Below are positions 34,103-41,665 of a stretch of DNA of 64,000 nt, in pieces. Source of the DNA: Serpentinimonas barnesii (GTDB lineage Bacteria > Pseudomonadota > Gammaproteobacteria > Burkholderiales > Burkholderiaceae_C); contig NZ_BAWN01000013.1 in assembly GCF_000696225.1 (NCBI RefSeq), positions 62,001 to 126,000 on the forward strand, read 5' to 3'. A program made the translations under genes and the position numbers. Every line of letters starts with the position of its first letter. The first letter of the stretch is position 1. Below the pieces are notes generated by a model. It saw only the letters and a list, made by a program, of their open reading frames with translations, searched no databases and was not told the origin of the DNA.

Positions 34103-34447
34103 AAGGCGATCCTGAGTTGTTGCAGACGACGCTTGGCAAGGTCGAGTTCGTCGGGGGGTGTGGCTTGTGACTTCTTGATGAAGCCGTGCAGCAAGACCAT
34201 CGTGTGAGCGACCAGGGTAAACAAAATCCGAGCAATGCGGGTCTTTGAGGTGAACACGAATCTCCCACAGGTCTTTGGCCAATTTGCGAACCAAGGGCAT
34301 CCCCAGCGGCCAGCCGAACTGCACCGTCTTGATGTCTTCGCCGATGGCGCGGCGCTCGCTGGCAGGCAAGGACTTGAGCCATTCGCGTACAGGCTCGCTG
34401 CCACTGCTGGAGGCGTAGAAGCGAACATCCAATATGGGCGTACTCAT
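34099..34447 (-). pseudogene. Frameshifted RelE/HigB (phage Gp49-like) toxin
   Basis: The N-terminal two thirds read in one frame (MSTPILDVRFYASSSGSEPV, then LWEIRVHLKD); the rest, RIARILFTLVAHTMVLLHGF and IKKSQATPPDELDLAKRR, continues in another. The shift is near 34240: GACCCGC would give an uninterrupted KDRIARILF if one of three C's were absent, so a one-base C insertion explains it. Gp49-like toxins are about 110-115 residues, the length of the restored product. Programmed frameshifting is not suggested by any slippery context beyond CCC. The start at 34447 is inferred from homologues. Confidence 0.75.
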
Positions 34448-34490
34448 GCATGCGAGTGTACCAACTTTGGTACACAAGGCCAATAGGTTC

Positions 34491-34512
34491 AGGGGAAATC
34501 GGGATCAGACCC
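34491..34512 (-). repeat. Dispersed repeat, copy f
   Basis: AGGGGAAATCGGGATCAGAC followed by CC, upstream of the frameshifted toxin; lacks the CACGG end. Confidence 0.55.
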
Positions 34513-34585
34513 AATGCTGTTCACTTAACTATCTCCGGCGTCCAATCCTGCCTCAGGTTGAGCGGCTCATCCCCCTTGCGTGCAT

Positions 34586-34645
34586 ATTCCGGCGAACGTG
34601 ACCGCTGATTCCGGCAACGTGACCGGCATTCCGGTGAACGTGACC
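34586..34645 (+). repeat. Three direct repeats ATTCCGG(C/T)(G)AACGTGACC
   Basis: Copies at 34586-34603, 34608-34624 and 34628-34645, 17-18 bp each with a period of about 20-22 bp. Multiple short direct repeats of this type occur near the ends of IS21-family elements, where they bind the transposase. No transposase gene is left on this side. Confidence 0.65.
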
Positions 34646-34779
34646 CAGGGTTCGGTGTTGCGCGTTTTGATTCTATGCCGGCTTGCTTTTCCGGCTGTTT
34701 TTCTTTCTTGATATGGGGTTTTTTATCAATTCATTGGCCCCTGCCAAGCCGCCGGAGGCGCCCCCCCGATCGTGTCGGC

Positions 34780-34885
34780 TCAGTTGACGGGGCTGCCTTT
34801 GGCTGGCTGGCTCTTCTTGCGCAGCGACTCGCCCGTGAGCGTGAAACGGTGATGTCTGAGCACTCCTTGCCTGATGGCCACCCCA
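34780..34885 (-). pseudogene. IstB-like C-terminal fragment
   Basis: Reading leftwards: GVAIRQGVLRHHRFTLTGES then LRKKSQPAKGSPVN and a stop. The HH-x-F-x-LTGESLRKK pattern resembles the end of the IS21 helper ATPase IstB. Only about 35 codons remain; upstream the frame runs into a GNAT remnant without the ATPase motifs. Confidence 0.4.
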
Positions 34886-34946
34886 ATGCGCCTCTTTGTG
34901 GCAGCAACAGGGTGATTTTCCTCCGAGCGGGCGTAGTGCTTCGGCT

Positions 34947-35258
34947 TTGTTGCTTGACCGTGTTCAAGCGCAGCATCAGCGTCATCGGATGCTGCGGTGA
35001 CTCCTGAAAGCCATAGTGCTCGTAGCACTGCTTGGCACGGTCGTGCAGGGCGTGGACGAGCAGCGCCCGGACACCCGCATTGTGCGCAACGCTCACCGCG
35101 CGATCAAAGGCGTCCTGCAGCATAGCGGCTCCAAGCTTGATGCCTTGGGCCCGATGGTCGACGGCCAGCCGGGCCAGAACCATCACTGGAACGGGATCGG
35201 GCATATTGCGTCGCACGCTGCTGCTTGCTGCCTGATGTGAAACCGCAGCTGCAGCCAA
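34947..35258 (-). pseudogene. GNAT acetyltransferase toxin (TacT-like) remnant
   Basis: About 104 codons of the C-terminal part of a TacT-type GNAT toxin: LAAAAVSHQAA, RRNMPDPVPVMVLARLAVDH, the acetyl-CoA loop RAQGIKLGAAML (usual form RxQGxGLG, so one Gly is now Lys), and ILVHA-like ALLVHALHDRAKQCYEHYGF. The N-terminal ~60 residues are missing because a stop codon and the start of the MntA-like gene stand there on the other strand, and the natural stop is lost into the IstB-like fragment. Its TacA (DUF1778) antitoxin is absent. Confidence 0.65.
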
Positions 35259-35509
35259 TCACACGAGCCATCGCGGCGCGCGACCCTTCGACGGCCATCT
35301 ACCTGTTTGGCTCTCGTGTTGACGACGGAGCGCATGGCGGCGACCTCGACATTCTGGTGCTTTCCAAGGCGATAGGCTTGTGGGATCGGCTGGATATTCT
35401 TGCCGACCTGCACCGCAAGCTGGGTGAGCGGCAGATCGATCTCGTGGTCTTCCCCGATCTTTCCAAGCCCTTTGCACGCATTGCAGCCAGAGAAGGGGTG
35501 CGGCTGTGA
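35237..35509 (+). CDS. MntA-like minimal nucleotidyltransferase
   Basis: A 90-residue minimal nucleotidyltransferase. The motif YLFGSRVDDGAHGGDLDILV gives the GS-x9-D-x-D signature that binds metal and nucleotide, and QIDLVVFPD supplies the third acidic residue. In MNT/HEPN modules this protein is the antitoxin that AMPylates the HEPN ribonuclease. Start uncertain: GTG at 35237 is in the right place, TTG at 35225 also possible; its first codons overlap the antisense TacT remnant. A short reading frame follows with a GTGA overlap. Confidence 0.72.
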   Translation: MKPQLQPITRAIAARDPSTAIYLFGSRVDDGAHGGDLDILVLSKAIGLWDRLDILADLHRKLGERQIDLVVFPDLSKPFARIAAREGVRL

Positions 35510-35679
35510 CCCACCCTGACAAAATTCTTTTGCTGCTTGAAGAGTGCGAAAATTTGCAGTCCGCATCGGCCCATCTGAGATTTTCGATGGAGCGAACGCG
35601 AGATCTGATGTTGGACCAGATCGCCAAGCAGGCCGCAGTCTATTGCGAGGCCCTGATCAAGCGCGTGCAGGCACCCTGA
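35506..35679 (+). CDS. Short protein downstream of the MntA-like gene (possible HEPN fragment)
   Basis: A 57-residue helical product beginning VTHPDKILLLLEECENLQSA and ending LIKRVQAP, its GTG overlapping the mntA stop. Position and the leading helix resemble HEPN partners of MNT proteins, but those are 110-140 residues and carry R-x4-6-H; no such motif is visible here. I consider it either a deleted HEPN toxin or an unrelated small partner. Confidence 0.45.
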   Translation: MTHPDKILLLLEECENLQSASAHLRFSMERTRDLMLDQIAKQAAVYCEALIKRVQAP

Positions 35680-35714
35680 GTGCACCGGGCTTTGGTGGGT
35701 TCTTGAAATTTGGC

Positions 35715-35744
35715 TTGACAGGATGCTGGATAAGTGGTTATGCT
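35715..35744 (+). promoter_or_regulatory. Predicted sigma-70 promoter of the PIN toxin operon
   Basis: TTGACA at 35715-35720 and TATGCT at 35739-35744, 18-base spacer. Transcription should begin near 35751, only about three bases before the ATG at 35754, so the mRNA would be leaderless or nearly so. Confidence 0.55.
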
Positions 35745-35753
35745 GGCGCAACC

Positions 35754-36176
35754 ATGAGAATAGTTGTGGACACGTCTGTTCTGGTTGCCGCTGCACGCTC
35801 CCGGCAGGGTGCCAGCTTTGCCTTGATCAGCAGGCTGCCAGACCCGCGTTTTCAGATTGCCCTGTCGGTGGCCCTCTACACCGAATGGCAGGCTGTATTG
35901 ACCAGACCGGAGCACCTGCCGCCGGGGCTCGGGCCTGAGGATGTTCTGGCTTACCTGCGCTACCTCACCTCTATCGCTCACCTGCAGGAGGTGTACTACC
36001 TGTGGCGCCCGTTTCTGCGCGATCCCGATGACGACATGGTGCTTGAATGTGCGGTGGCCTCGGGCAGCCAGTATTTGCTGACACACAATATGCGCGACTT
36101 TCAGCGGATCGGCGAACTGGGGGTGGCCCCCATCACCCCGGCATCTTTTTTGGCTTTGTTGAGGAGTTCACCATGA
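35754..36176 (+). CDS. PIN-domain toxin (VapC-like, putative toxin of COG1569 type)
   Basis: A 140-residue PIN ribonuclease: MRIVVDTSVLVAAARS carries the first catalytic Asp, the middle has ALYTEWQAVLTRPEHL with the conserved Glu, and RDPDDDMVLECAVASGSQYL then LTHNMRDF gives the remaining acidic residues. The sequence favours the 'putative toxin-antitoxin PIN' group whose antitoxin follows the toxin. Start at 35754; the frame is open far upstream but that part is noise. The antitoxin gene overlaps its stop by ATGA. The module appears intact. Confidence 0.85.
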   Translation: MRIVVDTSVLVAAARSRQGASFALISRLPDPRFQIALSVALYTEWQAVLTRPEHLPPGLGPEDVLAYLRYLTSIAHLQEVYYLWRPFLRDPDDDMVLECAVASGSQYLLTHNMRDFQRIGELGVAPITPASFLALLRSSP

Positions 36177-36406
36177 CCGCTCTGACCGTGCGTTTGCCAA
36201 ATTCGGTGCATGCCAAGATTCGTGAACTGGCTGCGCGCGATGAAATCTCGGTCAACCAGTTCATCGCCAGCGCTGCGGCAGAAAAAATGTCATCAATGCT
36301 GACCTTGGACTATTTGCGCCATGAGGCAAACCTAGGCCGGCGCGAGGATTTCAAGCGCTACCTCAATGCCGTACCGGACGTGCCGGATGAGGCCGACAAG
36401 GTTTAG
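36173..36406 (+). CDS. Ribbon-helix-helix antitoxin (HicB/CopG-like) of the PIN toxin
   Basis: A 77-residue antitoxin: N-terminal RHH (MTALTVRLPNSVHAKIREL, ARDEISVNQFIASAAAEKM), then an acidic C-terminal tail (REDFKRYLNAVPDVPDEADK) that should wrap the toxin. The last 78 bp of its coding sequence occur again, with about seven mismatches, at 37189-37266, next to hisF. Confidence 0.82.
   Translation: MTALTVRLPNSVHAKIRELAARDEISVNQFIASAAAEKMSSMLTLDYLRHEANLGRREDFKRYLNAVPDVPDEADKV
36323..36400 (+). repeat. Antitoxin-tail duplication, copy 1
   Basis: 78 bp encoding EANLGRREDFKRYLNAVPDV and the residues after it in the RHH antitoxin; about 71 of 78 bases match copy 2 at 37189-37266 by hand count. 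Confidence 0.8.
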
Positions 36407-36407
36407 C

Positions 36408-36440
36408 GAGGAAACCACGGGTCAGGCCACGGTTTTCACC
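36408..36440 (-). repeat. Dispersed repeat, copy g
   Basis: GAGGAAACCACGGGTCAGGC followed by CACGGTTTTCACC, two bases after the RHH antitoxin stop. Divergent at the GATTT end but keeps GTCAG(A/G)CCACGG and GGTTTTC. Confidence 0.55.
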
Positions 36441-36521
36441 CTCCTTCGAGCCTGCCTTCAGCCATGGCGCGCGCGGACGCTTCGGTGGCAGCGGAAAAGC
36501 GTGGCTATCCCCACTGCCCCT

Positions 36522-36549
36522 CGGTGGCCTCGGGCAGCCAGTATCTGCT
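36522..36549 (+). repeat. Duplicated 28-bp fragment of the PIN toxin gene
   Basis: CGGTGGCCTCGGGCAGCCAG followed by TATCTGCT; identical to 36052-36079 inside the PIN toxin except one base. It stands in front of the next TA promoter, a scar of recombination between TA loci. Confidence 0.75.
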
Positions 36550-36576
36550 TGACGCATGTAGCCTTTAAGCTACAAT
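36549..36576 (+). promoter_or_regulatory. Promoter with operator palindrome of the RelE-like/XRE module
   Basis: TTGACG (36549-36554) and TACAAT (36571-36576), 16-base spacer. The palindrome TGTAGC-CTTTAA-GCTACA (36557-36574) fills the spacer and overlaps the -10 box, the expected place for an autorepressing antitoxin. The predicted transcription start coincides with the GTG at 36583. Confidence 0.65.
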
Positions 36577-36582
36577 GACCGC

Positions 36583-36876
36583 GTGCACGAATTGCGCCAC
36601 TGCATCGATCCCGCTGGGCAAGATCTGTTTGCCGGTTGGTTGGATCACCTTCGGGATTGAGTGGCTCAGGCACGCGTCGCCGCGCGCATGTTGCGCTTGC
36701 AAAATGGCAACTTCGGCGACTGCAAGCCGGTAGGCTCTGGCGTGTGGGAGTTGCGTGTGGATTGGGGCTCGGGTTACCGGGTTTACTACGCCCTTGCCGA
36801 CAAGCGGTCACAAGCCAAAGATATTGAGCGGGCGCTCCAGCGCTGGGACGAATGGCAAACAAGGAGCAATCGATGA
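36583..36876 (+). pseudogene. RelE/HigB-type toxin broken by an in-frame stop and a deletion
   Basis: From GTG 36583 the frame reads VHELRHCIDPAGQDLFAGWL, DHLRD, then TGA (36658-36660), then without frame change VAQARVAARMLRLQNGNFGD, a GVWELRVDWGSGYRVYYALA strand and DKRSQAKDIERAL. This is a RelE-like 'addiction module killer' toxin. Besides the stop, the hydrophobic strand normally found between YYALA and DK (about a dozen residues, 'VVLLLCGGDK') is missing. A reinitiated 71-residue product from GTG 36661 is possible but lacks the first helix. The antitoxin downstream is intact. Confidence 0.72.
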
Positions 36877-37169
36877 AAACTTGCGCCAAGCATGATGATT
36901 GGTTGATGGGCCAACTCGCAGATGCCGAGTTTGCCGCCGAGTATCTGAACGCTGCCAGTGAGGACGATGACCCGGCAAGCTACCTTTCGGCATTGAGGAA
37001 GGTTGTCGAAGCCCGGGGCGGCATCGCCGGGGTGGCAGAGAAAACCCACTTGTCGCGTGAAACCCTGTACCGCACTTTGTCGAGCCGGGGCAATCCAACG
37101 ATTCGCACACTCCATGCCGTGCTTAAGGCGACGGGTTTGAAGTTCGGTGTTTCAGCGAACGCGTGCTGA
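36873..37169 (+). CDS. XRE/HTH antitoxin of the broken RelE-like module
   Basis: A 98-residue antitoxin. N-terminal DDWLMGQLADAEFAAEYLNA is the typical start of the HigA-like 'addiction module antidote' group; the C-terminal HTH is GIAGVAEKTHLSRETLYRTL followed by SSRGNPTIRTLHAVLKATGL. It has AAGGAG nine bases before its ATG, which overlaps the toxin stop. Since it can still repress its promoter, it may survive as an orphan regulator. Confidence 0.82.
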   Translation: MKTCAKHDDWLMGQLADAEFAAEYLNAASEDDDPASYLSALRKVVEARGGIAGVAEKTHLSRETLYRTLSSRGNPTIRTLHAVLKATGLKFGVSANAC

Positions 37170-37188
37170 AGAGGAACTTGGGGCATCG

Positions 37189-37266
37189 GAGGCAAACCCA
37201 GGCCAGCGCGAGGATTTCGAGCGTTACCTCAATGCCGTACCGGATGCGCCGGATGCGGCCGACAAG
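37189..37266 (+). repeat. Antitoxin-tail duplication, copy 2 (junction with hisF)
   Basis: Encodes EANPGQREDFERYLNAVPDA and the residues after it, the tail of an RHH antitoxin like that at 36173. Its last homologous base lies one base before the hisF stop codon (37268-37270, minus strand), which marks the right boundary of the island. Confidence 0.8.
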
Positions 37267-37267
37267 C

Positions 37268-38071
<804 letters not shown>

Positions 38072-38090
38072 GGGGGCTTTGGAGTGGGGC

Positions 38091-38831
38091 TTAGCCGTTG
38101 AGCTCGTCGGCCAGGCGCTGGGCGGCGGCGAAGTCGAGCACGCCGTTGTAGATCGAGCGCCCGCAAATCACCCCGGCCACGCCTTCGGGTTCGAGCGCGC
38201 ACAGGCGGCGGATGTCGTCTAGCCCGGCCAGCCCGCCGGAGGCAATGACCGGGATGCTGAGCGCCTGCGCCAGCCGCAGCGTGGCTTGGGTGTTGATGCC
38301 GCAACCCATGCCGTCGCGCCCGATGTCGGTGTAGATGATGGATTCGACGCCGTAATCTTGGAATTTGCGCGCGAGGTCGAGCACTTCGTGGCCGCTGAGC
38401 TTGCTCCAGCCGTCGGTGGCGACTTTGCCGTCGCGCGCATCGAGCCCGACGATGATGTGGCCGCTGAAGGCGCTGCAAGCGTCTTGCAAAAAGCCGGGGT
38501 TTTTCACGGCTGCGGTGCCGATGATGACGTAGCGCAGGCCGATGTCGAGGTAGCGCTCGATGGTGTCGAGGTCGCGGATGCCGCCCCCAAGCTGGACGTC
38601 GATCTCGTCGCCCACTTCTTTCAAAATGGCGCGGATGGCGGCCTCGTTTTTGGGCCGCCCGGCAAAGGCACCGTTGAGGTCCACCAGGTGCAGGCGGCGC
38701 GCGCCTTGGTCCACCCAGCGCCGCGCCATGGCGGCCGGGTTGTCGCCGAATACGGTGGTCAGGTCCATGTCGCCTTGTTGGAGGCGCACGCATTGGCCGT
38801 CTTTGAGGTCGATGGCAGGAATGAGCAGCAT
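38091..38831 (-). CDS. hisA: ProFAR isomerase HisA
   Basis: A 246-residue TIM-barrel isomerase acting before HisF. Asp near residue 8 ([14 protein letters not shown]), GGGIRD, Asp near 130 ([12 protein letters not shown]) and ASGGLAG match the family. The start at 38831 is set by the universal [10 protein letters not shown]; the frame is open far upstream over hisH but only as shadow. It follows hisH by 55 bp on the minus strand. Confidence 0.96.
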   Translation of the reverse strand: MLLIPAIDLKDGQCVRLQQGDMDLTTVFGDNPAAMARRWVDQGARRLHLVDLNGAFAGRPKNEAAIRAILKEVGDEIDVQLGGGIRDLDTIERYLDIGLRYVIIGTAAVKNPGFLQDACSAFSGHIIVGLDARDGKVATDGWSKLSGHEVLDLARKFQDYGVESIIYTDIGRDGMGCGINTQATLRLAQALSIPVIASGGLAGLDDIRRLCALEPEGVAGVICGRSIYNGVLDFAAAQRLADELNG

Positions 38832-38886
38832 GGCGGTGGCTAAGGGCTTGGTGGCTGGAGGGGGTGGGTGGAATGGGGCGCGCTTT

Positions 38887-39588
38887 TCAGGGCTGCCAGC
38901 GCAAAAAGTTGCGGTACAGCGCCAGCCCTTGGTCGGCGCTTTTTTCGGGGTGGAACTGGGTGCCAAACAGGTTGCCGTGCGCCAGCGCGCTGGCAAAGGG
39001 GCTGCCGTAGTGGGTGTGGCCAGCGCAGTGCGCCGGGTCGGCTGGCTGGGCGTAGTAGCTGTGCACGAAGTAGTAGTGGCTGCCGTCGGGGATGCCGTGC
39101 CAGAGCGGGTGGGGGTGCGGGTGCGCGGCAGGGGCGGCGGGGGCAGAGGCGGAAGGGGCCGGGCCTTGCCAGACCTGGTTCCAGCCCATTTGCGGCACCT
39201 TGTAGCGGCTGCCGTCGGGCTGGCGCTGGCCTTCGAGCCTGAAGCGGCGCACTTGGCCGGGAATGAGCCCAAGGCCGGGGGTGTCGCCCTCTTCGGAGTG
39301 GTCGAGCAGCATCTGCATGCCGACGCAGACGCCAAACAACGGCTTGTGGGCGGCGGCGTGGCGCAGCGCGGGCAGCAGGCCGCTGCGTTCGAGTTCGGCC
39401 ATGCAGTCGGGCATGGCGCCCTGGCCGGGCAGCACCACGCGGTCGGCCTCGCGCAGGGCTTGCGCGCTGCCGGTGACGATCACCTCGCAGGCGCCATCAA
39501 GGCCGAGCGCGGCCTGGCGCAGCGCTTGGGCCACCGAGCGCAAATTGCCCATGCCGTAGTCGAGCACGGCGACGGTCTGGCGGTTCAT
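38887..39588 (-). CDS. hisH: Imidazole glycerol phosphate synthase, glutaminase subunit HisH
   Basis: A 233-residue class I glutamine amidotransferase that supplies ammonia to HisF. Catalytic Cys88 ([10 protein letters not shown]), the oxyanion PGQGAMPD strand and the C-terminal His-Glu pair (GTQFHPEKS) are present. It is about 20-25 residues longer than average owing to a Pro/Ala/Ser-rich insert near residues 160-180 ([18 protein letters not shown]). It lies 34 bp downstream of hisB. Confidence 0.96.
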   Translation of the reverse strand: MNRQTVAVLDYGMGNLRSVAQALRQAALGLDGACEVIVTGSAQALREADRVVLPGQGAMPDCMAELERSGLLPALRHAAAHKPLFGVCVGMQMLLDHSEEGDTPGLGLIPGQVRRFRLEGQRQPDGSRYKVPQMGWNQVWQGPAPSASAPAAPAAHPHPHPLWHGIPDGSHYYFVHSYYAQPADPAHCAGHTHYGSPFASALAHGNLFGTQFHPEKSADQGLALYRNFLRWQP

Positions 39589-39622
39589 CTGGGGGCCAAG
39601 CTGAATAAGGGGAGCGGGAAAA

Positions 39623-40210
39623 TTAAAGCGAGCCCTTGGTGGAAGGCACGGCGTTGCCTAGGCGCGGGTCGGGCTCGAGGGCGGCGCGCAGGGCACGCGC
39701 AAAGGCCTTGAAAATGGTTTCGCACTGGTGGTGCGCGTTGACGCCCTTGAGGTTGTCAATGTGCAAGGTAATGCCAGCGTGGTTGACCAGCCCTTGGAAG
39801 AACTCGAACACCAGTTGGGTGTCGAGCTGGCCGATGGCGGCGGCGGTGAACTGCACCTCCATGTGCAGGCCCGGGCGGCCAGAAAAATCAACCACCACGC
39901 GGCTCAAGGCTTCGTCCAGCGGCACATAGGCGTGGCCGTAGCGGCGGATGCCGCGTTTGTCGCCCACGGCGCGCGCCAGCGCCTGGCCGAGCGTGATGCC
40001 GATGTCTTCCACGGTGTGGTGGCCGTCGATGTGCAGGTCGCCGCTGCATTCGATTTCGAGGTCGATCAGGCCGTGGCGGGCGATCTGCTCCAGCATGTGG
40101 TCGAGAAAGCCGATGCCGCTGCGCAGGCTGGCGCTGCCGCTGCCGTCGAGGTTGATGGCTACGCGGATGTGCGTCTCGAGGGTCTGGCGGGTGACTTCGG
40201 CTTGCCGCAT
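39623..40210 (-). CDS. hisB: Imidazoleglycerol-phosphate dehydratase HisB
   Basis: A 195-residue monofunctional IGPD (not fused to the phosphatase as in enterobacteria). Metal-binding clusters [11 protein letters not shown] and [12 protein letters not shown] are intact, as is [14 protein letters not shown]. Start at 40210 chosen because homologues begin around MRQAEVTR-(Q/E)T; the upstream extension would run into hisC. It begins the hisB-H-A-F unit, with hisC divergent 101 bp away. Confidence 0.96.
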   Translation of the reverse strand: MRQAEVTRQTLETHIRVAINLDGSGSASLRSGIGFLDHMLEQIARHGLIDLEIECSGDLHIDGHHTVEDIGITLGQALARAVGDKRGIRRYGHAYVPLDEALSRVVVDFSGRPGLHMEVQFTAAAIGQLDTQLVFEFFQGLVNHAGITLHIDNLKGVNAHHQCETIFKAFARALRAALEPDPRLGNAVPSTKGSL

Positions 40211-40311
40211 GGGGCTTTGGGATTGGTGAAGAATGAAGGCCGTTCGGGCGGGATTTGCAGCGCCCCATGATACCATTGAGCCCACCCCCTGCCCCACCCT
40301 CTGCCCCATCC

Positions 40312-41379
40312 ATGAGCCGCTACTGGAGTGCCGTCGTCCACGGCCTGACGCCCTACGTGCCGGGCGAGCAGCCCAAAATCGCCAACTTGGTCAAGCTCAA
40401 CACCAACGAGCACCCCTACGGCCCCTCGCCGCTGGCGCTGGCCGCCATCCAGGCCGCTGCCGACGACGGCCTGCGCCTCTACCCCGACCCCAACGCCGAC
40501 GCGCTCAAGGCCGCGCTGGCGCAGCGCTTTGGGCTGGCGCCGCAGCAGGTGTTTGTGGGCAACGGCTCCGACGAGGTGCTGGCGCACGCCTTCATGGCGC
40601 TGCTGCGGCACGAGCAGCCGCTCTGGCGCCCAGACGTGGGCTACAGCTTTTACCCGGTCTACTGCGGCCTGTACGGCTTGCAGCAGCGCGCCATTGCGCT
40701 GGCCGACGATTTCTCGATCCGCCCCGCCGACTACCTGCCGCAGGGCGGGCAGCAAGCCGGGGCGATCGTCTTTGCCAACCCCAACGCCCCCACCGGCCGC
40801 CTGCTGGGCTTAGATGAGGTGGAGCGCATCGTGGCTGGCAACCCGCAGGCGGTGGTGCTGGTCGATGAGGCCTACATCGACTTTGGCGGCACCAGCGCAG
40901 CGGCGCTGCTGGGGCGCTACCCGAACCTGCTGGTGGTGCAGACCTTTTCCAAAAGCCGCTCGCTGGCTGGGCTGCGGGTGGGCTTTGCGCTGGGTTCGGC
41001 GGAGCTGATCGAGGGGCTGGAGCGGGTGAAAAACAGCTTCAACTCCTACCCGCTGGGCCGGCTGGCGCTGGCCGGGGCGCTGGCCTCGGTGCAAGACGAA
41101 GCGCACTTTCAGCGCAGTTGCCAGCAGGTGATGGATACGCGCGCCGCGCTGGTGGCCGAACTGGAAGCGCTGGGCTTTGCGGTGCTGCCTTCGGCCGCCA
41201 ACTTCGTGTTTGCGCGCCATCCGCAGCACGACGCGGCGCAACTGGCCGCCGACCTGCGCGCACGCGCGGTGCTGGTGCGCCACTTTCGCGCCCCGCGCAT
41301 CGAGCAGTTTTTGCGCATCACGGTGGGCAGCCCGGAACAATGCGCGGCGCTGCTGCAGGCGCTGCGGGGTTTGGTGTAG
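40312..41379 (+). CDS. hisC: Histidinol-phosphate aminotransferase HisC
   Basis: A 355-residue fold-type I PLP aminotransferase. The PLP lysine lies in [40 protein letters not shown] and VDEAYIDF are standard HisC motifs. Start at 40312 (MSRYWS). It is on the plus strand, divergent from hisB, although in related genomes hisC sits between hisD and hisB in the same direction. It could alternatively be a second HisC paralogue, but no other is visible in the window. Confidence 0.95.
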   Translation: MSRYWSAVVHGLTPYVPGEQPKIANLVKLNTNEHPYGPSPLALAAIQAAADDGLRLYPDPNADALKAALAQRFGLAPQQVFVGNGSDEVLAHAFMALLRHEQPLWRPDVGYSFYPVYCGLYGLQQRAIALADDFSIRPADYLPQGGQQAGAIVFANPNAPTGRLLGLDEVERIVAGNPQAVVLVDEAYIDFGGTSAAALLGRYPNLLVVQTFSKSRSLAGLRVGFALGSAELIEGLERVKNSFNSYPLGRLALAGALASVQDEAHFQRSCQQVMDTRAALVAELEALGFAVLPSAANFVFARHPQHDAAQLAADLRARAVLVRHFRAPRIEQFLRITVGSPEQCAALLQALRGLV

Positions 41380-41416
41380 GGCGCTGGGGCTGGAGCGCTT
41401 GGGGTGCGCTTGATCT

Positions 41417-41445
41417 TTGCGCCTAAGTCGCCTTTGCGCCATAAT
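41417..41445 (+). promoter_or_regulatory. Possible promoter of the first TA pair after hisC
   Basis: TTGCGC (41417-41422) and CATAAT (41440-41445) with a 17-base spacer. The -10 is good, the -35 poor. AGGAG follows before the ATG at 41470. Confidence 0.35.
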
Positions 41446-41469
41446 CAATTTACAGTCTAGGAGCCGATC

Positions 41470-41664
41470 ATGAGTGTTGCCTTGTCCCCCTTGGTGTCGG
41501 AGTTCGAAACCGCCGAACAAGAAGCCAGCTACACCGCCTGGCTGCAAGCCAAAGTGGCGGCCAGCTTGGCCGATCCGCGCCCGCCGATTCCGCATGATGA
41601 GGTGATGGCCGAAATGGATGCCCTCATCGACGCGATCCAAAGCGAAGCCCTGCGGAGCACCTGA
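41470..41664 (+). CDS. RelB/StbD-like antitoxin
   Basis: A 64-residue acidic helical antitoxin (SEFETAEQEASYTAWLQAKV and a PPIPHDEVMAEMDALIDAI end) of the kind that pairs with ParE/StbE toxins; the Y-x-x-WL-x-x-KV-x-x-S and IPHD-E-V-M segments are characteristic. AGGAG stands before the ATG. The toxin starts one base after its stop. Confidence 0.8.
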   Translation: MSVALSPLVSEFETAEQEASYTAWLQAKVAASLADPRPPIPHDEVMAEMDALIDAIQSEALRST

Positions 41665-41665
41665 G

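Larger units (their letters stand above)
34531..34890 (-). mobile_element. Remnant of an IS21-family insertion sequence
   Basis: The triple repeat at 34586-34645 together with an IstB-like C-terminal peptide reading leftwards (34780-34880) suggests the right end of an IS21-type element. istA and most of istB are absent. The remainder of 34646-34779 shows no coding potential that I trust. This is the only stretch over 250 bp in the island without a recognisable TA gene. Confidence 0.4.

Noticed and set aside
39593-39640. Terminator between hisB and hisH
   Set aside because: No stem of useful length and no T-run; the genes are spaced and ordered as one operon.
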